A stretch of 40,312 bases of DNA from CAZNDN01 sp964571815 (GTDB lineage Bacteria > Fibrobacterota > Chitinivibrionia > Chitinivibrionales > WJKA01): the NCBI GenBank assembly GCA_964571815.1, contig CAZNDN010000022.1:1-40312 (forward strand), written 5' to 3'. Every line of letters begins with the position of its first letter. Position 1 is the stretch's first letter. Under the pieces are notes generated by a model, which had not been told where the DNA came from, searched no databases, and saw nothing but the letters and a program-made list of their open reading frames with translations. Positions 1 to 7,097 of this stretch are shown piece after piece. A program made the translations under genes and the position numbers.

Positions 1-65
1 CCTCGGAGCAAGGCGAAGAAGAGGCGTAAGCCAACCGGGTCGCGATAATTTGGTATAAGGAACTT

Positions 66-418
66 GTGGCAAAATACTCAGAACTACCTGTTTAGCCCGT
101 GAGATAAGCTATGTGCCATCTCACAGGGTGAAGAAAAAACTTCAGCAAGGAGTACAAGTATACGGTTCGCGAAAGGTTGAAGAGGGAGACGATAGAAGTA
201 AGTACCCTTATATATCGAGCCAATAGCCGTACCGACAAGGTTGAAGCACTGTTCAGACGACAAGGGAGCATATCGCGGTGATTCGGCTTCTTGTGCGATT
301 GATGACAGACATGCACCAGATAGGTATTAAGCCATTCGTCGCAGTCAATGAGCAGGTTGAAAACGTATCGAAACAGTTAACCAGCCTACAGGCAGAAAGG
401 CGGCCGCAACAAAAATAG
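66..418 (+). pseudogene. Decayed four-helix-bundle (bAvd-like) protein gene
   Basis: Translating by eye from a GTG at 66 (Shine-Dalgarno-like AAGGA just upstream) gives MAKYSELPV, then in-frame stops at 93-95, 105-107 and 129-131. The same frame continues with KNFSKEYKYTVRERLKRETI and LIYRANSRTDKVEAL to a stop at 279-281. A one-base shift near 255-262 moves the homology to the next frame: REHIAVIRLLVRLM, then EQVENVSKQLTSLQ, stop at 416-418. These blocks are, in order, the ones I recognise from the bacterial four-helix-bundle family related to Avd, the accessory protein of diversity-generating retroelement reverse transcriptases (established knowledge of the family). About 117 residues in total matches its usual length. 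Four lesions argue for real decay, not a sequencing error. The second half (GTG at 278, preceded by AAGGGAG) could still make a 46-residue peptide. No reverse transcriptase or template repeat is visible nearby. Confidence 0.72.
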
Positions 419-642
419 CGTTTCCTTAAGCCGGAGTCCCGTACGTGACAGTGGACGGGAGCGTGCATATCGAATCCGGTAACCCGCCGGCGCATCTGAG
501 GTGCTCCAGTCTGAACGAATACGTCAAATCGTTAGAAATTTCACGATAAAGTGTAAGTCATTGATTTTTTGTCGGCGCAAACGGGCAAAATCGTCTCATC
601 TGACGTATTATGAAAGAGTTGCGTAGGCCCGACCCGGTTTTC
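419..642. other. Non-coding stretch after the bAvd-like remnant
   Basis: I see no convincing coding frame here on either strand. It may be further decayed retroelement sequence, but I could not recognise a template repeat with adenine-rich codons or any reverse transcriptase motif. The right end runs into the A-rich side of the minus-strand terminator. Confidence 0.4.
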
Positions 643-690
643 AAAAAAACAAAAAAAGAAAAAAGCAGCCCCCATTTCCGAGGGGCTGCT
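643..690 (-). terminator. Rho-independent terminator of the 739-5721 unit
   Basis: On the minus strand a perfect 9-bp stem, AGCAGCCCC (664-672) paired with GGGGCTGCT (682-690), with a 9-nt loop, is followed by a long T-rich tract read from 663 down to 643 (two T runs interrupted by single C and G). It lies about 50 bp after the stop codon at 739, where a terminator for the three minus-strand genes is expected. Confidence 0.9.
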
Positions 691-738
691 TGATTGATTC
701 ATACTCCGAACACTGAATAGTGTGCCGTCAGTTGTCCA

Positions 739-2040
739 TCACTGTAACACCCTGATCAACTTCTCCGGTCCGCGCATCCCGTGGTACCGAACGATGTATA
801 CTGCATTCGAAGTGATACCCTTCTCCAGGGAGGAGAGCGCCGCGCCGGTCAGTTTCCTCCCGTCGACCGAATAGACAGAGTACTGGTCTTTGCCGTTGAT
901 TTCACTCAGCCGTTGTGCGCCAAAACGTCTCGGTATAACGCCGGCGTTGCCGCCACAATCCCCTGTCGGCGCGGCAGCACACTCTTCGTACGCGGCAGGA
1001 TCGGTTCCCTGAAGCGCAGGGTTGCACTGATCGAGGTGACAGTAGAGCACATTACACGACCCACCCTCGGCAATGGGCGATCGCTTATCGCCGAGTTCGC
1101 CCCATACTTCGAAGTTAATCAGTTGGTCCGCATGCTCACACACTACGGTAGTCTCGATGAATGTTTCTGTCGTTCTGATATCGATCACGCCTTTGCCGGC
1201 CTCGTTTTCCGTGTAGAAATCCCAGACGAAGTACACAGGCTCCGTTTCGCCAGGCAGCACACCCGACACGACCTGTACATCGATGTGCAACTCATGCGGG
1301 CATTCCTGCTTGTAAATATCGTACGGGCATACCTCCCAGTTCTTCGTCGCGATCTTCAGTGGTCCCGCATTCTTGCGCTCGCCAAAAACAGCCGCCGGCA
1401 CAACGCTTTTCTCGCCGCCCGCCGGAGTCCAGTACAGAGAACTCACAGTCTGACCCTTACCCTCGTAATAATAGAACTCAAAGGTGTGCGAGCCCTCCTC
1501 CAACGTAACAGTGGATGTGTACCCCGGCCCCATGCCGAACATCCCCACCTTCACTTCCGGCTCGCCGCTGTCGCCAAGCGCCATGTCCAGTGAATCATCC
1601 AAACCGTCATAGAGAAAAGCCTTCCCCTCATCGTCGGTCAACAGCTCGCCGTCGATAACCACGAACAACGCATCATCACCCTTCATCTCGAACGTGTATT
1701 CGCCGGTTGACGGTACCGTGAACTCTTCCGCAACGCCCACAACCAGATAGGCATTTTCGGGCCGTGTCACGCTCGTATCAAGAATACGAGCATACGCATT
1801 GGTGGCAATACCCGCATTGATGGAATCAACCCAGTACGTCTTGCTCGTATCAACAAGATCTACCGTCCCGTCCCTAATCGCCTCGTACGCCGCTTTGCGA
1901 TACCACAGCTCAGACGGCGGCTTGCCGAGAGCTTCGTGCAGAGCTGCGCTGTCGGCAACGTGAAGCCTAATTGATGCATAGGCGGGGAAAGAAACGACAA
2001 CCGCCAACATGATCGCCGGCACGCTAAGTTTTCGTCTCAC
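739..2040 (-). CDS. Secreted PA14-like domain protein with C-terminal sorting-like domain
   Basis: 433 residues from a GTG start at 2040, chosen because AAGGAGG lies six bases upstream. Residues 1-22 are a signal peptide ending in an Ala-Tyr-Ala type site. Residues about 45-225 resemble a PA14 / fibro-slime fold: a sensor-like segment with MKGDDALFVVIDGELL, followed by TVTLEEGSHTFEFYYYEG and a Tyr-Trp-Thr-Pro strand, the usual order in PA14 beta-barrels that bind glycans. Residues about 230-360 are rich in Cys (KQECPHE, CHLDQCNP) and may form a disulfide-bonded module. The last ~55 residues (VYSVDGRKL ... YIVRYHG ... KLIRV) look like a type IX-style sorting domain and match the end of the beta-helix protein at 3556-5721. 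It is the last gene of a three-gene minus-strand run. Cell-surface glycan binding is inference. Confidence 0.75.
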   Translation of the reverse strand: MRRKLSVPAIMLAVVVSFPAYASIRLHVADSAALHEALGKPPSELWYRKAAYEAIRDGTVDLVDTSKTYWVDSINAGIATNAYARILDTSVTRPENAYLVVGVAEEFTVPSTGEYTFEMKGDDALFVVIDGELLTDDEGKAFLYDGLDDSLDMALGDSGEPEVKVGMFGMGPGYTSTVTLEEGSHTFEFYYYEGKGQTVSSLYWTPAGGEKSVVPAAVFGERKNAGPLKIATKNWEVCPYDIYKQECPHELHIDVQVVSGVLPGETEPVYFVWDFYTENEAGKGVIDIRTTETFIETTVVCEHADQLINFEVWGELGDKRSPIAEGGSCNVLYCHLDQCNPALQGTDPAAYEECAAAPTGDCGGNAGVIPRRFGAQRLSEINGKDQYSVYSVDGRKLTGAALSSLEKGITSNAVYIVRYHGMRGPEKLIRVLQ

Positions 2041-2134
2041 TTTGAACCTCCTTGACGGCTAAGAATTTGGAAGCTATCGCTCAGGTTCTCTAAAGCCACA
2101 TTCTTCCCCTAAAACCTACAGCCTTATCACCCGC

Positions 2135-3532
2135 TCAGAAAGCGTACTGAGCTTTCAGCATATAGTACCATTCCCCGAAAGCGCCAAAATTGGGCTCTGA
2201 GAGAATCCGTCCCTCGTAATCCGGCAAACGTAGATGATCCTTGGCAGCCTGGCCCTGAATCACGAAGTGATCCGTAATCGTCTTCCTGAAGTAGATAGAC
2301 CACTTAAAGTTATCCTCAGTTCTCCCTACACGCATCATTTTCCTGGTATCTTCATTCTGTCGCATGAAATCACTAAAAAGAAGAGGAAGCGCGGCTTCAT
2401 CCTCGTAGATCGACTCAACGGTGTTCGGGTACTCCCACAAGTGCTGTTCGAGCTCGATCGCAAGCACGTCAAGTATCTCGAATGTCGGAAGGTTAAATCC
2501 GACCATAATGGGCATTCTTTCAACTATGTCATCATAGAAAGCGGGATAGTCCTTAACACCCAGAACCGCGGCTTCCCCGTACACTATGAGATCCTTTTCT
2601 CCAAGAAACTCTGAAGGGAATAAGGGTTTCGGATCAAACGATGCCGATGACACAAGCTTTACCGCCTTGTGGGTATAGGATAAGGTATCCGGATTGATTT
2701 CCGTCGTGTCAAAAAAATCTCTGAACTCTTCTCTGCCAATGCCACCGTAATCAGTGTCAGAGAGCTTCGTACTCGTGATGTCGTCATCAGCAGGAACTAC
2801 TCTCCACAGGCTCGCGCCGGCTCTAAAACTGAAGACGTCTTTTACGGAAAGACCAACAACATCCGTAATCGAGAGGTCAAAGAAAGGGAACCTCTCACTC
2901 TCACTTGAAAAGATCAGGTCATTGGTAAGGAAACCAAAGAACTTTGAATAGGATCTGACGCCGAGCACCGAGGGCGTGCAGTTATCGATTCCGCCTGTAA
3001 ATACCACGTTCGGATAGGCTTCCGTCCGATACAGGTATTCTCCCAGGTTCTTGGCATGTGGGGAGTATCGAAAAGGAAAGTAGCCGACGTTAAGTCCGAG
3101 TTCTGTAGCATCAAAGGTTAGGAAGCTGAAATCAAGATACGTCTGTGTTATCCCGAAAAATGACCCTTTCGTCTGCTTGCGACGTTCCAAGGCCCCCGAC
3201 GCGTCGTACTTTGAGTAAAGATCGTAGGAAATATTGCCGCCGCCGCTAACCACTCCCTTAGCATTCTCCAGCAAGTCTACTTCGAGGGTCAACCAGAAGT
3301 CCCACCCAAGCAAAATATCCTTGTTGAATTTCTGTCTAAGGCCGCCCGATCCCGCCGTAATGTCTCCCGGTCGGTACCCATCCATAATCTGTCCAAAAAT
3401 CAAACCGGAAACACCGGAAAAAGTGGTCCTTTCCTCCAAAGACTCCTCATATCCATCCTCACCAACCACAGTACCCACCAGAAGAAATGCAGTTACGAAA
3501 CAGCAGACAACGCCTCCCAAACCTCTTCTCAT
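2135..3532 (-). CDS. Predicted outer-membrane beta-barrel protein
   Basis: 465 residues. ATG at 3532 is preceded by AGGAGGGGG. Residues 1-24 form a signal peptide (hydrophobic core CCFVTAFLLVGTVVG). The remainder alternates polar and hydrophobic residues as in transmembrane beta strands, with many aromatic girdle residues (GWDFWLTLEVDLLEN, YYMLKAQYAF), and ends in Phe preceded by Tyr-Ala, as outer-membrane proteins recognised by BamA usually do. I do not recognise a specific family; a porin-like or substrate-specific channel is a reasonable guess. It sits 23 bp after the beta-helix gene and 94 bp before the PA14-like gene on the same strand, so it may be co-expressed with these two secreted proteins. 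Base composition is visibly more AT-rich than the genes to its right. Confidence 0.75.
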   Translation of the reverse strand: MRRGLGGVVCCFVTAFLLVGTVVGEDGYEESLEERTTFSGVSGLIFGQIMDGYRPGDITAGSGGLRQKFNKDILLGWDFWLTLEVDLLENAKGVVSGGGNISYDLYSKYDASGALERRKQTKGSFFGITQTYLDFSFLTFDATELGLNVGYFPFRYSPHAKNLGEYLYRTEAYPNVVFTGGIDNCTPSVLGVRSYSKFFGFLTNDLIFSSESERFPFFDLSITDVVGLSVKDVFSFRAGASLWRVVPADDDITSTKLSDTDYGGIGREEFRDFFDTTEINPDTLSYTHKAVKLVSSASFDPKPLFPSEFLGEKDLIVYGEAAVLGVKDYPAFYDDIVERMPIMVGFNLPTFEILDVLAIELEQHLWEYPNTVESIYEDEAALPLLFSDFMRQNEDTRKMMRVGRTEDNFKWSIYFRKTITDHFVIQGQAAKDHLRLPDYEGRILSEPNFGAFGEWYYMLKAQYAF

Positions 3533-3555
3533 CTGCCCCCTCCTATCCCTAAGAC

Positions 3556-5721
3556 TCAGTGTAGAACATTGAATTGCTTGGATACAATGTGGCCGCTCTC
3601 CGAATATTCAACCACGAATACGCCGGATGGGATTATCGAAAAATCAAATGCATATTGTTGACGCCCCTGTCCCTGGAATTGCTTCACCACACTTCCATCA
3701 ATCGCAAGGACCTTAATGCCGTGAGGAGCGTCGGACGCACTGCTGATTGTCAACGTATTTCCACGAAGCACGAAAGGTGTTTGCCGGAATCCCGTGGTTG
3801 TACTCCGGCTACGACCGTGTATGACATCAACTCTCTTATAATAGTCCTCTTGTGTTATGTAGGCGTACTTATCCTCAATTCCAGCATTCTCCATGATCAC
3901 GTTCGCAACATCAGGACCATTGTTCTTTATCACCAAGGTTCCCCCCTGATTAACTCGAACGATTTCTTTGAAGTTATCCGTGCTGTCAATGTAGTTGTGT
4001 GCACAGATCATGTTCGAGGAGCCTTCGTCAAGATAGATGTTATAGAAAAGCCCGTACTCATTGGAGTACTTTCTCATATTGTAAATCGCATTGCTGTCAA
4101 TGAGTGAGTTTGGCTGATTTCCCAAGGTATAGATTCCTCCACCATCCTGAAGAAAATTCATTACATTGTGGAGTTTGTTCGCCCTGGTAATGTTATTGCT
4201 GGAAGGGGTGAGGTGTGTTCTCCAACCCCAGCCAATACTGATGCCGGTGTAGGGAAAATCGTACAGCTCGTTGTGTTCGATTCTCAAACCCCGCGGATAT
4301 CCTGCCGAGATGCCGCATCCTCCGTGGTAAGCTTGCCCAACCCGGTGTATATAATTGTTTTTCACGGTGATATTGTCCGTTACTCGTCTCTTATCATCCG
4401 GATTGTACACCCAGTGTATCTCCATAGTGGTATCGGAGAACTCCCCAAGACACATGCCCATGGCAGAAATATCGTAAAACACGTTTCCAATGATTCTGCA
4501 CGTGTCGACGCCGAAGTTCATGTCAATTCCTGTGGCCCCCAGATGACGAAAAACATTCTCCACAAAATCAATCCTCTGGGCACTTTCACAGTAGACTGCT
4601 GCAGTGGTCCTCTCAATGGTATTGAACTCATCAGTACCCAAGTCGAGATGAACACCCTGCGGCAGCTCCGTCTGTATCGGCATGTGCCCATCCATACTGG
4701 GTTTCATCCATGTCGAATACTCGAAGCACAGCCCTTCAAACTTAACCTTTCGCACTGGATTATCCAGAGTGCCTTTTACACTGACCAATGTGTCAAGCCT
4801 CGGAGCCATTATCATTGATGATGTAATATCTTCTGATGGCCGAGGGCTGTAGTAAACAACCTTGGCCCCGTTATCCACAAAAAACTCCCCCTCCATGTCA
4901 AGAAACTGATAGGCGTTTTCAAAGTAGTACCTTTGCCCCGCTACACGCGGTGGACACTTGCGCGTGAAAATGAACTCATGATCGGGATGCAGCTTCAGAT
5001 CGGTCTTATTGTCCCCGGCAGGCTCGGTTGAGGCTATCCAAATATGGTTGGTTTGCCACGTGAGCAAAGGAATGAATTCGATTCCCTCCCAGTCAGCTAT
5101 TCCGCTTATGTCTTCTTTTTTCACCGTGATTCGTTTCGCCGCAAAACGCCAATTGAGTATCCTGTAAAAATCATTCTGCGGATGACCCAAATGAACATCC
5201 TGAATGTCCCTCGGATGCAAATTCGGCTCCCTGGCCCTGATACACCGCACCCCGTCCACATACAACTGCCGAAACCCCTTCTCATGGAATCCGTACGAAG
5301 AGATATCGGCCTTGTACACGCCCGGTTTGTCGGCTACCTCGGTCCAGCCGGTGATGCGCACGCCGCCGCTGAGTACGGGTTTCTGATCTTCGTGGGCCTG
5401 GTACACCACGTAGTGACCGTTGCTGCCGCCGTCGGCAGTGCCGAAATTGATGGTTTCGGTCAGTTGATACGTGCCGCCCATCAGGTTAACGTGGATATCT
5501 TCGGTCATGTTGGAGTTGACGGCGCGTACTTTCTCCTGTGCTTTCTGTATGGTAGCAAGCGGCTCCCGGGGCGAGGTTCCCGATGCTCCGTCGTTTCCAG
5601 TGGGGGAAACGTAGAAATCGGGTGCGGCCAGAAGGGAGAGTGCCGGGATACACACGACACCGGCAAGAGATTTGAGCACGGATGGGACAACACATCCCCC
5701 CTCAGCATTTCGGCTAAACAT
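3556..5721 (-). CDS. Secreted right-handed parallel beta-helix protein, GH141-like
   Basis: 721 residues. ATG at 5721 has GAGGAGG just upstream. The N-terminus holds a signal peptide (core VLKSLAGVVCIPALSLLAA); an internal GTG about 14 codons in is a possible alternative start. Mature protein opens with DFYVSPTGNDGASGTSPREP and soon reaches PVLSGGVRITGW, a pair of motifs I associate with GH141-type (fucosidase / xylanase) and related beta-helix enzymes. Residues about 330-620 carry short helix-coil repeats (RIDFVENVFRHLG, NITVKNNYIHRVG, LRIEHNELYDFPYTGISIG, SLIDSNAIYNM) typical of pectate-lyase-like solenoids. The last ~65 residues (VLAIDGSVVKQF ... GVFVVEYSESG) form a sorting-like beta domain akin to that of the PA14-like protein at 739-2040. 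First gene of the minus-strand run. A role in plant or algal polysaccharide breakdown is inference; the catalytic residues cannot be assigned by eye. Confidence 0.8.
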   Translation of the reverse strand: MFSRNAEGGCVVPSVLKSLAGVVCIPALSLLAAPDFYVSPTGNDGASGTSPREPLATIQKAQEKVRAVNSNMTEDIHVNLMGGTYQLTETINFGTADGGSNGHYVVYQAHEDQKPVLSGGVRITGWTEVADKPGVYKADISSYGFHEKGFRQLYVDGVRCIRAREPNLHPRDIQDVHLGHPQNDFYRILNWRFAAKRITVKKEDISGIADWEGIEFIPLLTWQTNHIWIASTEPAGDNKTDLKLHPDHEFIFTRKCPPRVAGQRYYFENAYQFLDMEGEFFVDNGAKVVYYSPRPSEDITSSMIMAPRLDTLVSVKGTLDNPVRKVKFEGLCFEYSTWMKPSMDGHMPIQTELPQGVHLDLGTDEFNTIERTTAAVYCESAQRIDFVENVFRHLGATGIDMNFGVDTCRIIGNVFYDISAMGMCLGEFSDTTMEIHWVYNPDDKRRVTDNITVKNNYIHRVGQAYHGGCGISAGYPRGLRIEHNELYDFPYTGISIGWGWRTHLTPSSNNITRANKLHNVMNFLQDGGGIYTLGNQPNSLIDSNAIYNMRKYSNEYGLFYNIYLDEGSSNMICAHNYIDSTDNFKEIVRVNQGGTLVIKNNGPDVANVIMENAGIEDKYAYITQEDYYKRVDVIHGRSRSTTTGFRQTPFVLRGNTLTISSASDAPHGIKVLAIDGSVVKQFQGQGRQQYAFDFSIIPSGVFVVEYSESGHIVSKQFNVLH

Positions 5722-6052
5722 AACGCCTCCTCGATATCAAAACGAATTGATTGATCTCGCGATACTGTCCTCTCATGGATAATATAATACCTTTTCCACT
5801 TCGAATGTTGCTTTTTCTGCAAAATCTCCCCGGTAGACCAAAACGGGCCGAAGTGCCCGTTCTTTGGCTCTTACGGCACCCTCTTCCGAAACCCGGGCAA
5901 CCGCATGAAGGTATATTATCACGAACAATAATACTCGCGGGAGGTGTCGGCCTGCTGTTGAGTCTCGGGCGAGCTTATGCGGCCGCCGGGTACTCAGCCG
6001 GATCTTCCGCAATCCGCTACCCTCACCCAACCATCAACGAGAGGAGGATGGT
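5722..6052. promoter_or_regulatory. Divergent intergenic region between beta-helix gene and CBM9-like lipoprotein gene
   Basis: 331 bp without a gene. On the minus strand TATTAT (5789-5784) or the overlapping TATATT (5786-5781) would serve as a -10 for the 5721 gene, but I see no good -35 at 16-18 bp. On the plus strand TATATTAT near 5912-5919 and AATAATACT near 5925-5935 are AT-rich -10 candidates for the gene at 6053. An inverted repeat (listed separately) lies between them. Exact promoters are uncertain. Confidence 0.4.
5838..5867. repeat. Inverted repeat in the divergent promoter region
   Basis: AACGGGC (5842-5848) pairs with GCCCGTT (5855-5861) around a 6-nt centre. CCAA (5838-5841) and TTGG (5864-5867) extend the dyad after a two-base bulge. 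It lies upstream of the minus-strand -10 candidate, so it is better placed as a protein-binding dyad than as a terminator; neither strand has a T tract after it. Confidence 0.5.
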
Positions 6053-7066
6053 ATGACTCAATCCAACCGGCTGCGCGCACTCGCCGCTCTTGCCGTGACC
6101 GCCACGTTTGCAGCCCCCCTGTGGTTTGCGGGATGCACAGAGAAATCATCGTCCGGGGAAAAAGCGGGCGTCGAGACCGGGCAGGCACAGACGGCCGATT
6201 CCGCCTCACGGGAAGGACCCTGGCCCAGCACGATTCACGTCTACCGGGGCTCCACACCGACCGTCGACGGCGTTCTGGAGGAAGGTGAGTGGGACGACGC
6301 CTCAATGGTGGAATGTTGCGACGGGTGGAATGCGCAGTTCAGCGAAGTCACCGATCCCGAAGATCTGAGCGCCGAAGTGTGGATCAAGCACGACGGGGAA
6401 AAACTCTACGTTGCCTGGGATGTCACCGACAATGTGCTCTACGGCCACGATACCGAGCGATGGGTGCCGGATGCGTTTGCCGAAGAATTTCCGAACGTGC
6501 ACGAAATCTCGCGAGAAGGATTCCCCTGGTACGGCGACGGAGTCGAGCTGCTGGTCAATGCCGAATACGAATGGAGCATGGAAGACAACGAAAAGAATAA
6601 GGCATCCGGCCTGAGCTGGCAGATGATCTGCAGTATCCACAAATCCCGTCTCGGCGGCGTGGGAACACCGGGGCTGCTCGAAGGTGAAGAGCGCAATATT
6701 CCCGGGCCCGACGGTGAGTCGATTCCCAATCCCGCCTGGGACAACTACACCAACTGGATCCGCTCCGGCGCCATGAAAGCCGACGTGCGCATCAAAGACA
6801 AGGAAAGCGAAGGAAGCGGGTACGTGATCGAATGGATGATCTCACCCGAGCCGTGCCTGGAAGTCGACTCGGGAACCTACTGGAGCCCCGAACTCGGAAA
6901 AACCACAATGGGCCTCAATATCGCTGTCGGCGATTTCGATACCATGGAAGACGGTGAAGGAAACTGGGGCAATTTCCATCACGAAAACTGGTGGGCAGGC
7001 GAAAAAGACAAACGAACCTGGCTCAAGCAGTGGGGAACCATGGTGGTGCATCCGGGGGAGAAGTAG
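6053..7066 (+). CDS. Lipoprotein with CBM9-like carbohydrate-binding domain
   Basis: 337 residues. ATG at 6053 follows GAGAGGAGG at a normal distance; an ATG a few bases earlier is out of frame. The N-terminus is a lipoprotein signal peptide with lipobox Phe-Ala-Gly-Cys (Cys28), then a Ser/Gly/Glu linker. From about residue 60 the sequence follows the CBM9-like (DOMON-related) sugar-binding pattern: TPTVDGVLEEGEWDDA, then SAEVWIKHDGEKLYVAWDVTD, a central GDGVELLVNAE, and a late KTTMGLNIAVGDFD ... GNWGNFHHENWWAG. Family members bind reducing ends of glycans or sit on glycan-capture proteins. It is convergent with the GH65 gene and separated from it by a hairpin. Inner- or outer-membrane location cannot be decided; no Asp at +2 after Cys28. 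Sugar capture at the cell envelope is inference. Confidence 0.8.
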   Translation: MTQSNRLRALAALAVTATFAAPLWFAGCTEKSSSGEKAGVETGQAQTADSASREGPWPSTIHVYRGSTPTVDGVLEEGEWDDASMVECCDGWNAQFSEVTDPEDLSAEVWIKHDGEKLYVAWDVTDNVLYGHDTERWVPDAFAEEFPNVHEISREGFPWYGDGVELLVNAEYEWSMEDNEKNKASGLSWQMICSIHKSRLGGVGTPGLLEGEERNIPGPDGESIPNPAWDNYTNWIRSGAMKADVRIKDKESEGSGYVIEWMISPEPCLEVDSGTYWSPELGKTTMGLNIAVGDFDTMEDGEGNWGNFHHENWWAGEKDKRTWLKQWGTMVVHPGEK

Positions 7067-7073
7067 TTCAGAG

Positions 7074-7097
7074 GAGCAGAGGTGCAGCCCTCTGCTC
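7074..7097. terminator. Hairpin between convergent genes
   Basis: A perfect 9-bp stem, GAGCAGAGG (7074-7082) with CCTCTGCTC (7089-7097), with a 6-nt loop, fills the gap between the stop codons of the convergent genes at 7066 and 7098. There is no T tract on either side, so it may act as a weak bidirectional terminator or mRNA 3'-end stabiliser. Confidence 0.55.

Noticed and set aside
1..48. Short open frame reaching a TAA at 46-48 from the window edge (basic tail)
   Set aside because: Could be the end of a gene to the left, but 15 codons without family signal cannot support a call, and other frames are equally open.
92..495. Two overlapping minus-strand frames of 74 and 80 codons
   Set aside because: They lie opposite the recognisable bAvd-like remnant, lack ribosome sites and have no family resemblance.
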